A DNA stretch of 17,526 nt from DUSC01 sp964371125 (lineage in GTDB: Bacteria; Pseudomonadota; Alphaproteobacteria; Rhizobiales; Rhizobiaceae). Below, in pieces: positions 1 to 6,325 of this stretch. Each line of letters opens with the position of its first letter. Positions within the stretch are counted from its first letter, which is position 1. Both the position numbers and the translations under genes were made by a program. The notes below the pieces were generated by a model, which saw nothing but the letters and a program-made list of their open reading frames with translations, had not been told where the DNA came from and did not search any database. The DNA lies in assembly GCA_964371125.1 (NCBI GenBank), contig CAYJMY010000099.1, positions 1 to 17,526 of the forward strand. Reading direction: 5' to 3'.

Positions 1-2
1 AC

Positions 3-524
3 CAGACGCTGGCGCTGGCCGACAATGTCGACGCGACCGCGAACCTGTTCCTGGGTCGCGAGCTGATGACCCGCTGGGGCACGCTCGACGATGCGGCGAT
101 GGAGGCCGAAGCTCGCAAGGTCATGGGACGGCTCAATCCGCGCTTCGTGCGGTTCAAGGAACCGGTGATCGCATTGTCGGGCGGCCAGCGCCAGTCCGTG
201 GCGATCGCGCGTGCGATCCATTTCAATGCACGGGTGCTGATCATGGACGAGCCGACGGCTGCGCTCGGGCCGCAGGAAACGGCACAGGTCGCCGACCTGG
301 TCAAGCAGTTGAAGGCGGAAGGCATCGGCATCTTCCTGATCAGTCACGACATCCACGACGTCGTCGATCTGTGCGACCGCCTCTACGTCATCAAGAACGG
401 CCAGGTGGTCGGCATGGCGAAGACGAGCGACGTCACCAAGGACGAGGTGCTCGGCATGATCATCCTCGGCAAGTGTCCCCCCGGCGCGGTCCCGGGTCCG
501 GGTGCGCTGAAGACAGCGGCCTAG
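3..524 (+). CDS. frcA: Sugar ABC transporter ATP-binding protein, FrcA-like (5' truncated by window edge)
   Basis: This is the C-terminal 173 residues of an ABC ATPase whose reading frame is open to the window edge, so the start and Walker A lie outside. Visible parts are the ABC signature LSGGQRQSVAIARAI, a Walker B VLIMDEPTAAL ending in DEP, and the H-loop ISHDIHDV. The tail (VTKDEVLGMIILGK, then a Pro/Gly-rich end) resembles, from memory, the single-ABC-domain FrcA of rhizobial fructose/ribose/mannose importers rather than double-domain RbsA/XylG proteins. The protein would energise monosaccharide uptake at the cytoplasmic face of the inner membrane with a permease and a periplasmic binding protein, presumably encoded upstream. 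No frcK-like kinase follows; the next gene is an unrelated sensor kinase. The ABC sugar-importer class is secure, while the fructose assignment is a family-level inference. Confidence 0.75.
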   Translation, partial: QTLALADNVDATANLFLGRELMTRWGTLDDAAMEAEARKVMGRLNPRFVRFKEPVIALSGGQRQSVAIARAIHFNARVLIMDEPTAALGPQETAQVADLVKQLKAEGIGIFLISHDIHDVVDLCDRLYVIKNGQVVGMAKTSDVTKDEVLGMIILGKCPPGAVPGPGALKTAA

Positions 525-533
525 GCGATCGCC

Positions 534-556
534 GCAGGGCCGCTTTGCGGTCCTGC
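534..556 (+). terminator. Hairpin after the ABC ATPase gene, possible terminator
   Basis: Ten-bp arms (534-543 and 547-556) close a TTT loop with one G-T wobble, starting 10 bases after the stop codon of the sugar ABC gene. There is no T-run behind it, so it may be an RNA-stabilising 3' hairpin or a Rho-associated end rather than a classical intrinsic terminator. The rest of 557-697 holds only a weak EcfG-like promoter candidate at 622-646. Confidence 0.4.
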
Positions 557-621
557 GCGAGGCGAAATAGAGGAATGCCGCCGCCGGCCCTGGGCCAGGC
601 GGGGAGGCAGATCCGGACCGT

Positions 622-646
622 GGAACCCGGGCCGTGCGGTTGCATT
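622..646 (+). promoter_or_regulatory. Weak EcfG-like promoter candidate upstream of the HWE kinase
   Basis: GGAAC at 622-626 is followed after 16 bases by CATT at 643-646. That is one mismatch from the GGAAC-N16-CGTT pattern seen exactly seven times elsewhere in the window. It lies 51 bases before the kinase start. The mismatch is in the -10 element, so this is a candidate only. Confidence 0.25.
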
Positions 647-697
647 GTGGGGGGCCCTCGCCGATAAGGGCCGCTCAGCAGTGACGGGTGTCCCACG

Positions 698-2332
698 TTG
701 AAAAGATACCTTCCCGCAGCGGTGTTTCTTGCGGTCGCTCTGGCGAGCCTGGTCATGGCGGGCTTCGCTTATTTCGCCACGCAGGAGGCGGCGAGGATCA
801 AACTCGCGGCGACGGTCGACGATGCGCTGAACCGCATCGAGAGCCGCCTCACCATGCATCTGGCGCTGCTCAATTCGGTGCACGCGCTGTTCAAGGCGCG
901 CGACGGCGATGTCAGCCGCGTCGCCTTCGCCACCTTCTTCGACGCACTGCAGGTCGACGAGAACTTCCCCGGCCTGCGCGGCATCGGCTTCCTGCGGCTG
1001 GCGGAGACGGGCAAGGAGGAGGATGTCGAGCGGCAGATCGAACGCGACTTCGGTGCCGCGCGGCCTCTGTTCCCCGACACCGGCGAACTCTGGCGCGCAC
1101 CCGTCGTGCTCTTCGAACCGCTCGACGAGAGCGGGCAGAAGGCGATCGGCTACGACATGTTCGCCGAACCGGGGCGGCGCAGCGCAATCGCGACCGCGAT
1201 GCGCGAAGACGCCCCGCAGGCGACTGGGCTGGTGCATCTCGGGGAACGCACTGGAGGCCAGGTTCATCCGGGCTTCCTCGTCTTCAAGCGCCTCGACGTC
1301 GGGACCACGCCGGCTACGTCGGCTGCGCCGGAACTGCGCACCTCGGGCTTTGTCTTCGCCTCGTTTCGCGCCACCGAGCTGTTCGCCACCGCGCTCGGCA
1401 CGTCGCCGCTGCTTCCGCTCAGTGTCGAGGTCTATGACGGTCCTACCACGGAAGGCTCGCTCATCTACCGCTCCCCGGTGCCGCCGGACGACGGGTTCGG
1501 GGCCGGCTATGTGGCGGTGCGCTCGACGAAGGTGGCCGGCCGCCAGTGGACGATCGTCTTCCGCCCGACCAGCGGGTTCGCCGCACCGACTTCGCGCGCC
1601 GTTCCGCTGATGCTGGGCCTGTTCGGCCTGCTTCTCGCCACCGCCATCGCGGTCGCGGCGAGGCTTCAGGACAAGGCCTACACCGCGGCCGAAGCGCTTC
1701 GCCAGGCCAGCGAGAGTTCGCTCGTCGAGAAGGATCTGATGCTCAACGAGATGAAGCACCGCATCAAGAACTCGATCACCCGGATGCTGGCAATCGCGCG
1801 GCAGACCGCCGCGGGGTCGGCCGACATGGATGCGTTCATGGCCTCCTTCGGCGCCAGGCTCCAGGCGATGGCCGCCTCGCAGGACATCCTGACGCGGTCG
1901 CACTGGCAGAAGGCCGATCTCGCCGACCTCCTGCGCACCGAACTCGCCCAGGCATTCGGTCGCGACCTGCCCGAGGGCATGCTGTCGGGTCCGAAGGTCG
2001 TTCTCGACGAAGCCGCCACCCAGGCGCTCGGCCTCACCTTCCATGAACTGGCGACGAACGCACTGAAATACGGCGACATCGACAAGTTGAAGGTCTCGTG
2101 GAAACTCATCGAGGAGCCGGGCGGCGCGTGGCGCCTGTCGCTGTCCTGGCTGGAAAGGACGGAGACGCCGGCGGAAGCGCCGGCGAAGACCGGATTCGGG
2201 ACGAAGCTGATCGACATGAACGTCGAGCGCGAACTCGGCGGGTCCATCGTGCGCGATTTCGGCGCCGGCGGCCTGCGCATCGATATCGTCATTCCCCTCG
2301 GCGGGAGGCGAAGGGCGGATCGTCGGTTGTGA
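698..2332 (+). CDS. CHASE-domain HWE-family sensor histidine kinase
   Basis: A 544-aa membrane sensor kinase. A first hydrophobic helix spans residues about 6-26. A periplasmic CHASE-type sensor domain follows (the FPGLRGIGFL stretch is typical), then a second transmembrane helix at about 302-324. The cytoplasmic kinase core has a phosphoacceptor box EMKHRIKN with His354, an N-box HELATNALKYG (His449, Asn454), a WLE motif and a GFGTKLI glycine box. The HRxxN box, the N-box histidine and the W-x-E motif place it in the HWE/HisKA_2 group, which supplies the PhyR-activating kinases of alphaproteobacterial stress responses. The start is TTG at 698 with only a weak ribosome site; it is chosen because it gives a complete N-terminal helix, whereas the first internal Met lies inside that helix. 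The gene stands alone, 1.6 kb from phyR, and has no receiver domain or adjacent regulator, so PhyR is a plausible but unproven partner. Confidence 0.9.
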   Translation: MKRYLPAAVFLAVALASLVMAGFAYFATQEAARIKLAATVDDALNRIESRLTMHLALLNSVHALFKARDGDVSRVAFATFFDALQVDENFPGLRGIGFLRLAETGKEEDVERQIERDFGAARPLFPDTGELWRAPVVLFEPLDESGQKAIGYDMFAEPGRRSAIATAMREDAPQATGLVHLGERTGGQVHPGFLVFKRLDVGTTPATSAAPELRTSGFVFASFRATELFATALGTSPLLPLSVEVYDGPTTEGSLIYRSPVPPDDGFGAGYVAVRSTKVAGRQWTIVFRPTSGFAAPTSRAVPLMLGLFGLLLATAIAVAARLQDKAYTAAEALRQASESSLVEKDLMLNEMKHRIKNSITRMLAIARQTAAGSADMDAFMASFGARLQAMAASQDILTRSHWQKADLADLLRTELAQAFGRDLPEGMLSGPKVVLDEAATQALGLTFHELATNALKYGDIDKLKVSWKLIEEPGGAWRLSLSWLERTETPAEAPAKTGFGTKLIDMNVERELGGSIVRDFGAGGLRIDIVIPLGGRRRADRRL

Positions 2333-2340
2333 GATGTCGC

Positions 2341-2378
2341 AAAAAAGGTAGCCGGCCCCTGCTTCAGGGCCGGCTGCC
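2341..2378 (-). terminator. Intrinsic terminator of the glycine-zipper lipoprotein gene
   Basis: Arms 2347-2358 and 2367-2378 form a 12-bp stem with one mismatch (9 bp perfect, AGCCGGCCC/GGGCCGGCT) around an 8-base loop. Read on the minus strand the stem is followed directly by TTTTTT (2346-2341). It sits 18 bases past the lipoprotein stop and between convergent genes. The plus strand has no T-run, so the element mainly serves the minus-strand unit. Confidence 0.8.
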
Positions 2379-2395
2379 GGGATGTATCGGCTGGC

Positions 2396-2650
2396 TCAGC
2401 AGCGCGCGATGTAGATCTTTCCGGTGTACCGGTCGCGATAGCGGCAATAGCCCGGACGATCGGCGACCCTGCCGATCAGGTAGCCGGTGACCGCACCGGC
2501 GGCGGCGCCGACCGCCGCGCCTTCGAGCCTTCCCGTGGCGATGCCGCCGATCGCCGCGCCGACGGCCGCGCCTCCGATCGCCGTCTGTTCGGCGGTCGTG
2601 CATGCCGAAAGCGCCGTCACCGCCGCCAGTGCGAGTACGATTTTCCTCAT
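2396..2650 (-). CDS. Small glycine-zipper lipoprotein
   Basis: An 84-aa protein with a lipoprotein signal: positive n-region MRK, hydrophobic core, then lipobox LSAC with Cys17 as the lipid-modified residue. A glycine-zipper segment (about residues 24-60, alternating AIGG/GAAVG motifs) follows, then a short C-terminal part CRYRDRYTGKIYIARC with two cysteines that could form a disulfide. The start at 2650 is supported by AAGGAGAG six bases upstream; the frame continues upstream but without lipoprotein character. Such proteins are usually envelope-anchored and of unknown role. It lies 66 bases downstream of the EcfG-preceded 108-aa gene, in the same direction and with no terminator seen between, so it may share that stress promoter. 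It ends at a strong terminator. Confidence 0.85.
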   Translation of the reverse strand: MRKIVLALAAVTALSACTTAEQTAIGGAAVGAAIGGIATGRLEGAAVGAAAGAVTGYLIGRVADRPGYCRYRDRYTGKIYIARC

Positions 2651-2716
2651 GTCTCTCTCCTTGATGTGAGCCGTCCCTGCCGATTTATGCCAAAAACGGC
2701 GTCTGCCTGAAATCAA

Positions 2717-3043
2717 TCATTCGCGAAATCTGTCGCCCTTTTCCGTGCGTGGTGAATTTGTCGCAACCATGACGCCCGCGGATTCGACGCTGGCGACGAG
2801 GCTCCCGTCGGGCCGAACGTCCCAGACCAGCTCGGCGTCCGCCTCTTCCATGGCGGGATCGACCGCGATGCAGCGCACCACGACATGAGGATAGGCGCCG
2901 TCGTAGCCGGCGAAGGCGCGGGGCAGTTCCGCGCCGCATTCCTCGGCCGTTTCGAAGATCGGCACCGGTGCCGGCAACTCCCGGCAGTCCGAGAGATCCG
3001 CGGAGCATCCGACGATGAGCAGCAGGGCGGCGATGTGTTCCAT
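2717..3043 (-). CDS. Hypothetical secreted or lipid-anchored protein, 108 aa, stress-promoter driven
   Basis: I do not recognise a named family. The N-terminus is hydrophobic (about residues 4-12) and runs into IVGC, which fits a lipobox with Cys13, though the n-region lacks a lysine or arginine. Three further cysteines occur (Cys20, one near residue 36, one near residue 58), so disulfides in the periplasm are possible. The body is acidic with a WDVRPDGSLVASVE beta-rich stretch. The start ATG at 3043 has GGAAGGAA about 8 bases upstream. An exact EcfG-type promoter ends 24 bases before the start, giving a leader of only some 15-20 bases. The glycine-zipper lipoprotein follows in the same direction. 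The gene is supported by start, ribosome site and promoter together; the function is unknown. Confidence 0.75.
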   Translation of the reverse strand: MEHIAALLLIVGCSADLSDCRELPAPVPIFETAEECGAELPRAFAGYDGAYPHVVVRCIAVDPAMEEADAELVWDVRPDGSLVASVESAGVMVATNSPRTEKGDRFRE

Positions 3044-3066
3044 GACGCGTTTCCTTCCGCCTCGGA

Positions 3067-3091
3067 AACGGCCGTGCGGGCCGGCGGTTCC
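3067..3091 (-). promoter_or_regulatory. EcfG-type promoter of the 108-aa hypothetical gene
   Basis: On the minus strand GGAAC (3091-3087) is followed after exactly 16 bases by CGTT (3070-3067), with a further T. This is the full GSR sigma-factor consensus. The -10 lies 23 bases from the start codon at 3043, leaving just enough room for the ribosome site at about 3051-3058. The stretch between this promoter and the 51-aa gene (3092-3252) shows no gene; it holds only GC-rich repeats of the GCCGG type. Confidence 0.85.
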
Positions 3092-3252
3092 CGGCTGCCG
3101 GCGGAATACGCGCGGGCGACGAGCCCTTGAGGTCAGGTGTCCTGCGGTGCAGAAGAGGCGGGGCCTATCCGCGGAGGCGAGGCGGAAGGACCGGCGGCGG
3201 GGTTACACGGAGGAAATCCGGCAGGGCCGGCAGCAAGGCGCGCCGGGTGGGC

Positions 3253-3408
3253 TTAATGCCCGGCGACGAGCCTCGCCAGCATCGCCAGGATGCGGCGGAC
3301 CAGGCTCTCCGCCGCGGGCGCGGCGGGGCGTACGCCTGCGACCGGCATGTCGGCATGCGCCATGGCCAGGCGGGCCGCGTTTTCCAGGTTCCTCATCCGG
3401 CTAACCAT
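3253..3408 (-). CDS. Small hypothetical protein, 51 aa
   Basis: A short frame beginning MVSRMRNLENAARLAMAHAD and ending in a predicted amphipathic helix RRILAMLARLVAGH. The start at 3408 is picked because a near-perfect Shine-Dalgarno, AGGAGGAG, stands about 6 bases upstream; an earlier in-frame ATG lacks one. The protein is basic and Ala/Met/Arg-rich, with no signal peptide or clear membrane segment. No EcfG promoter precedes it directly; it lies 240 bases downstream of the DUF1328 gene on the same strand and might be read from that promoter. No family is recognised. The ribosome site is the main support, so treat it as a probable small gene. The preceding 3409-3647 shows nothing else that I can identify. 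Confidence 0.5.
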   Translation of the reverse strand: MVSRMRNLENAARLAMAHADMPVAGVRPAAPAAESLVRRILAMLARLVAGH

Positions 3409-3647
3409 CTGCGCTCCTCCTGGCCGGGCAGCGGCCATTCGCCTTCTCGACTCCCACGGCGATGGTGGGCCCTCATGGTAAACCGCTCGTTAATGCGCAG
3501 CCGGGTCCCGGTTCCGCGGCTCCCCCCGAACCGACCCGGCGCTCGCCTTGGCCGGAAACAGAACCGCCGGGAGCATCCTTGCGGAGTGCTGCCCGGCGGC
3601 CGCCGAAAACCGCTTGAGGGGAACGGCTTTCAGTTCGCTGTGCTCGG

Positions 3648-3815
3648 TCAGCTCGCCCGCCGGAACAGGCCCGCCACAACCGACAGGACCAGGAAGGCGA
3701 GGAAGATGAAGAAGATGATCTGCGCAATGCCGGCCGAGGCGCCGGCTATGCCGCCGAATCCGAGCGCGCCGGCGATGATCGCCACCACGAGAAAAACGAG
3801 GGCCCAGTAAAGCAT
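3648..3815 (-). CDS. DUF1328 (UPF0391, YtjA-like) small membrane protein
   Basis: A 55-aa protein consisting of two hydrophobic helices: MLYWALVFLVVAIIAGALGF (about 1-20), then a Gly/Ala turn and IAQIIFFIFLAFLVLSVVAGLF (about 30-51), ending in a basic RR tail. Length and the MLYWALVFLVVA start are diagnostic for the DUF1328/UPF0391 family of inner-membrane peptides, whose role is unknown. The start at 3815 is chosen over an in-frame upstream ATG because AAGGAGAG lies 7-8 bases before it and the family begins there. An exact EcfG-type promoter ends 33 bases upstream, so the gene is probably induced by general stress. Confidence 0.93.
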   Translation of the reverse strand: MLYWALVFLVVAIIAGALGFGGIAGASAGIAQIIFFIFLAFLVLSVVAGLFRRAS

Positions 3816-3847
3816 GGTCTTCTCTCCTTTCACGTCACGGTTCATGA

Positions 3848-3872
3848 AACGCCGGCCTTGATCTTTCGTTCC
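3848..3872 (-). promoter_or_regulatory. EcfG-type promoter of the DUF1328 gene
   Basis: On the minus strand GGAAC (3872-3868), 16 bases, then CGTT (3851-3848) followed by T. It lies downstream of the phyR terminator (3915-3939), so DUF1328 forms its own unit with a leader of about 25 bases. Confidence 0.87.
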
Positions 3873-3914
3873 GGCCGCCGGGCAGAATCCGGTCGAGCGC
3901 CGCTGCCCCGAACG

Positions 3915-3939
3915 AAAAAGGCCGCCTCGCGGCGGCCTT
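3915..3939 (-). terminator. Intrinsic terminator of phyR
   Basis: Perfect 9-bp arms AAGGCCGCC (3918-3926) and its complement (3931-3939) close a TCGC tetraloop. On the minus strand the stem runs into TTTTT (3919-3915). It begins 27 bases after the phyR stop and separates phyR from the DUF1328 unit. Confidence 0.88.
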
Positions 3940-3966
3940 GAGCAGGCTCGACCTCCTCCGGAGGTA

Positions 3967-4761
3967 TCAGGCGGCGATCCTGGCCTGGCGGTCGAAGAAC
4001 AGCGCCTGGCTGATCAGCGCCTTGACCATGTCGGGGTTGAACGGCTTGGTGACCAGGAAGGCCGGCTCCGGCCGCTCGCCGGTCAGCAGTCGCTCGGGGA
4101 AGGCGGTGATGAAGATCACCGGGACCGGGGTGGTGGCGAGAATCTCGTTGACCGCGTCGATGCCCGAGCTTCCGTCGGCGAGCTGGATGTCGGCGAGCAC
4201 CAGCTTCGGATTGGCGGCGGCGAACAGCGCCGTCGCTTCCTTGTGCGTGCGGGCGGTGCCGACGACGCGATGGCCGAGGCTCTCCACCATCTCCTCGATG
4301 TCCATGGCGATGAGCGGCTCGTCCTCGATGATCATGACGTCCGTCGCGACCTGGCGCGAGATCTCGGCGCTGGCGTCGTTGAGCAGAGCGGCGAACTCCT
4401 CGGGCGGCACGTCGAGAATCTCGGCTGCTTCCTCGTCCGAGAAACCTTCGACGGCTACCAGCAGGAAGGCCTGCCGCGGCCGCGGCGACAGCGCCGAAAG
4501 ATTGGCCGCCGCGCGCTGCTCCCACGCGGAAGCAGGCGATTCATGTGGAACCCTGATCGAGACCGAGGAGAACAGCTTGGCGAAGACCTTGTATAGCGCG
4601 ATGCGGTCGCTCGACGCCCTGGGGACGACGCTGACGTCGGCGATGACCGCCTCCAGCATGGCTGCCACGAGCGCGTCGCCGCTGGCCTGGGACCCGGACA
4701 CCGCGCGGGAGAAGCGCCGGAGGAAGGGCAGATGGGGTGCGATGGTTGCGGAAAGGCTCAT
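3967..4761 (-). CDS. phyR: PhyR, general stress response anti-anti-sigma response regulator
   Basis: A 264-aa protein with the characteristic PhyR order. An N-terminal sigma-like domain comes first (sigma2-like region about residues 7-70, sigma4-like region about 80-137 with LSPRPRQAFLLVAVEGFSDEEAAEIL). A receiver domain follows at about 140-260. Receiver landmarks are the acidic pair EDE (146-148), phosphoacceptor Asp191 in LVLADIQLADG, Thr219 and Lys239 in TKPF. By established mechanism, phosphorylation exposes the sigma-like domain, which sequesters NepR and frees EcfG. Its start faces that of nepR across 260 bp, and an exact EcfG promoter points at it (4877-4901), implying positive autoregulation with a leader of about 100 bases. 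A strong terminator follows. All key residues are present and the length is typical. Confidence 0.97.
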   Translation of the reverse strand: MSLSATIAPHLPFLRRFSRAVSGSQASGDALVAAMLEAVIADVSVVPRASSDRIALYKVFAKLFSSVSIRVPHESPASAWEQRAAANLSALSPRPRQAFLLVAVEGFSDEEAAEILDVPPEEFAALLNDASAEISRQVATDVMIIEDEPLIAMDIEEMVESLGHRVVGTARTHKEATALFAAANPKLVLADIQLADGSSGIDAVNEILATTPVPVIFITAFPERLLTGERPEPAFLVTKPFNPDMVKALISQALFFDRQARIAA

Positions 4762-4876
4762 GCGTAAACGGCTCCCTCAAATTGTCATGGCGGACGATGC
4801 GTCTGCCGATGGACGATGTGTGCGAGATGCAGGACCGGCCCCGGTTATGGCCCGAATCCCCGCACCTGCGATCGAA

Positions 4877-4901
4877 AACGCGACGCCGAAGAAAAAGTTC
4901 C
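4877..4901 (-). promoter_or_regulatory. EcfG-type promoter of phyR
   Basis: On the minus strand GGAAC (4901-4897), 16 bases, CGTT (4880-4877), then TT. Its -35 element is only 6 bp from the -35 of the opposing nepR promoter, forming a back-to-back pair whose core GTTCC-N6-GGAAC is itself an inverted repeat. Confidence 0.9.
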
Positions 4902-4907
4902 ACGCTG

Positions 4908-4932
4908 GGAACGTTTTCCCGCCTGTCCCGTT
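4908..4932 (+). promoter_or_regulatory. EcfG-type promoter of nepR-ecfG
   Basis: GGAAC (4908-4912), 16 bases, CGTT (4929-4932). The predicted leader to the nepR ATG is about 80 bases. Autoregulation of nepR-ecfG by EcfG is known in several alphaproteobacteria, which agrees with this placement. Confidence 0.9.
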
Positions 4933-5021
4933 AAGGCCGTCGAACTCGGCGCGGAAACATGCCTGGCCGGTGTCGCGCGGGATCGATCGCGCTATATGGG
5001 GGCTCAAGGACAGACGGGGCA

Positions 5022-5225
5022 ATGAACATCATGACCAACGACATGGGTGGGGCAGGCGCCAAGCGCGCCCGGACGGGCGGATCGAAGACGCTGGGCGCGA
5101 ATTCGGAGATCGGGCGCAAGCTGAAGCAGTATTACGACGGGCTGGTGTCAGAGGATGTCCCTGACCGGTTCGCCGAACTCCTGAGCCGGCTCGAACAGGC
5201 CGAATCCGCCCAGAAGAAGGATTGA
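5022..5225 (+). CDS. nepR: NepR, anti-sigma factor of the general stress response
   Basis: A 67-aa protein with a variable basic N-terminal arm (about 1-28) and the NepR core at about 29-61: IGRKLKQYYDGLVSEDVPDRFAELLSRLE split over two helices, with the conserved VPDRF turn. NepR holds EcfG inactive in the cytoplasm until phosphorylated PhyR captures it. The start at 5022 follows a modest GGGG site; Met4 and Met8 are also possible. It lies 5' of ecfG, and its stop precedes the ecfG ATG by 4 bases, so translation is probably coupled. The EcfG promoter at 4908-4932 drives both genes. Confidence 0.95.
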   Translation: MNIMTNDMGGAGAKRARTGGSKTLGANSEIGRKLKQYYDGLVSEDVPDRFAELLSRLEQAESAQKKD

Positions 5226-5229
5226 CTTG

Positions 5230-5778
5230 ATGGCCGTCTCCGCGGGTTTCAAGAACGATCTGCTCGCCGCGATCCCCAGTCTCCGGGCCTTCGCCATGTC
5301 GCTCTCGCAGAACGCCGACAAGGCCGACGACCTCGTCCAGGAGACGCTGGTGAAGGCTTGGGACAAGCACCAGAGCTTCCAGATGGGCACCAATCTGAAG
5401 GCCTGGCTGTTCACCATCCTGCGCAACGAGTTCTACTCGCAGATGCGCAAGCGCGGCCGCGAGATCCAGGACAGCGACGGTATCATGACCGCCCGCCTCG
5501 CCGTGCATCCGAGCCAGCACGGCGTCCTCGACCTGGAAGACTTCCGCGCCGCGCTCGAGAAACTCCCCGACGACCAGCGCGAGGCCGTCATCCTGATCGG
5601 CGCTTCGGGCTTCTCCTACGAGGAAGCCGCCGAGATCTGCGGCTGCGCCGTCGGGACGATCAAGAGCCGCGTCAGCCGCGCGCGCTCGCGCCTCCAGGAC
5701 ATGCTCGAGATCGCTGGCGAGGACGAATTCGGTCCGGACGCGATCGCCGCCCAAGTGTTGGGATCGAACGCCGCTTGA
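5230..5778 (+). CDS. ecfG: EcfG, ECF sigma factor of the general stress response
   Basis: A 182-aa ECF sigma factor. Region sigma2 spans about residues 10-75 (NADKADDLVQETLVKAW, then NLKAWLFTILRNEF). A linker follows, then sigma4 at about 105-158, with the helix-turn-helix FSYEEAAEICGCAVGTIKSR at about 128-147. It directs RNA polymerase to GGAAC/CGTT promoters. Seven such promoters occur in this window, including its own operon promoter. The ATG at 5230 is used rather than the TTG at 5227; an AAGGA site within the end of nepR fits. No FecI-like or SigE-like context is seen, and the nepR pairing settles the assignment. A 7-bp hairpin with a TTTT tract lies about 70 bases downstream. Confidence 0.96.
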   Translation: MAVSAGFKNDLLAAIPSLRAFAMSLSQNADKADDLVQETLVKAWDKHQSFQMGTNLKAWLFTILRNEFYSQMRKRGREIQDSDGIMTARLAVHPSQHGVLDLEDFRAALEKLPDDQREAVILIGASGFSYEEAAEICGCAVGTIKSRVSRARSRLQDMLEIAGEDEFGPDAIAAQVLGSNAA

Positions 5779-5845
5779 CAGACGTGCGTCGTCCCGCGGC
5801 GCGCTCGGCCATGCCTGGGCCGCGTGCGGCGGAACGGCACATCCG

Positions 5846-5873
5846 CGGGCGGGGTTCCGCCCGGTCCGGTTTT
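5846..5873 (+). terminator. Possible weak terminator after ecfG
   Basis: Arms CGGGCGG (5846-5852) and CCGCCCG (5857-5863) around GGTT, with a T-run at 5870-5873 six bases behind the stem. The distance between stem and T-run makes it a weak candidate. It would separate ecfG from the next EcfG-driven unit. Confidence 0.35.
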
Positions 5874-5926
5874 CGTCTGGACTCGCACCTTGAAAGGTCC
5901 TTTCATGCGGCAGGTTTCGTTCAGAC

Positions 5927-5951
5927 GGAACTCCGCCGGGTTCGCCCCGTT
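5927..5951 (+). promoter_or_regulatory. EcfG-type promoter of the DUF883/holin-like pair
   Basis: GGAAC (5927-5931), 16 bases, CGTT (5948-5951), followed by TCTG. The start codon at 5983 is 31 bases past the -10, with AAGGAG between them, which argues for 5983 over earlier in-frame starts that lie upstream of this promoter. Confidence 0.9.
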
Positions 5952-5982
5952 TCTGTTCGTTGCGAAACAAGGAGTTGGATAC

Positions 5983-6315
5983 ATGGCCACTGCAACCGGT
6001 AAATCGGGCAAGAGCGAAGACGGATCGACCCAGCGTGATCTGGAAGCGGATATCGCCCAGCTGAAGGCGGACATCGAGAAACTGGCCGAGCAACTGCGCA
6101 TCACGGGTCGCCATTCCTACGGTGCGGCGCGCCGGATGGCGACGGAGGGAAAAGAGCGGGCTTGGAGCGAGGGCGAGGCGGCGATCGAGAACCTCCGCTC
6201 GACGGCCGGCGACCTCGAACGTCAGGTGGTCGATACGGTGCGCCAGAAGCCGGTGACGGCGCTGGCGATTGCCGCCGGCGTCGGCTTCCTGCTCGCACTC
6301 CTGTCGCGCCGCTGA
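5983..6315 (+). CDS. DUF883 (ElaB/YqjD-like) membrane-anchored protein
   Basis: A 110-aa protein. Residues 1-15 are polar. Residues about 18-90 form a charged helix with coiled-coil character (RDLEADIAQLKADIEKLAEQL, then AAIENLRSTAGDLERQV). A single C-terminal hydrophobic helix VTALAIAAGVGFLLALLSRR (91-110) ends in an RR tail. This matches the DUF883 family; in E. coli the relatives ElaB and YqjD are tail-anchored inner-membrane proteins, stationary-phase induced and, for YqjD, ribosome-associated. The start follows AAGGAG at suitable spacing and lies directly behind an exact EcfG promoter. The holin-like gene begins 10 bases after its stop, so the two form an operon. Confidence 0.88.
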   Translation: MATATGKSGKSEDGSTQRDLEADIAQLKADIEKLAEQLRITGRHSYGAARRMATEGKERAWSEGEAAIENLRSTAGDLERQVVDTVRQKPVTALAIAAGVGFLLALLSRR

Positions 6316-6325
6316 AACCGCTGCA

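Noticed and set aside
521..2044. Long open frame of 507 codons on the minus strand
   Set aside because: It is antisense to the HWE kinase, whose motifs are unmistakable. The antisense product is Arg/Gly/Glu-rich with no recognisable domain, as expected of a shadow frame in GC-rich DNA.
3218..3230. CCGGC-AGG-GCCGG hairpin downstream of the 51-aa gene
   Set aside because: The stem is only 5 bp and the following T-tract is just three bases; too weak to call a terminator.
3511..3515. Isolated GGAAC on the minus strand upstream of the 51-aa gene
   Set aside because: No CGTT follows at 16 or 17 bases (the sequence there is ATTA/TTAA), so no EcfG promoter is called.
3127..3810. 227-codon open frame on the plus strand
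   Set aside because: It runs opposite the 51-aa and DUF1328 genes and a noncoding stretch. The product is Arg/Pro/Gly-rich and no ribosome site stands out.
5833..5858. GGAAC-N17-CGTT on the minus strand behind ecfG
   Set aside because: The spacing is 17 instead of the constant 16, it would drive antisense transcription into ecfG, and it overlaps a GC-rich hairpin. It may be chance, although an antisense role cannot be excluded.
5029..6114. 361-codon open frame on the minus strand across nepR-ecfG
   Set aside because: It lies opposite nepR, ecfG and part of the DUF883 gene, all well supported, and has low-complexity composition with no motif.
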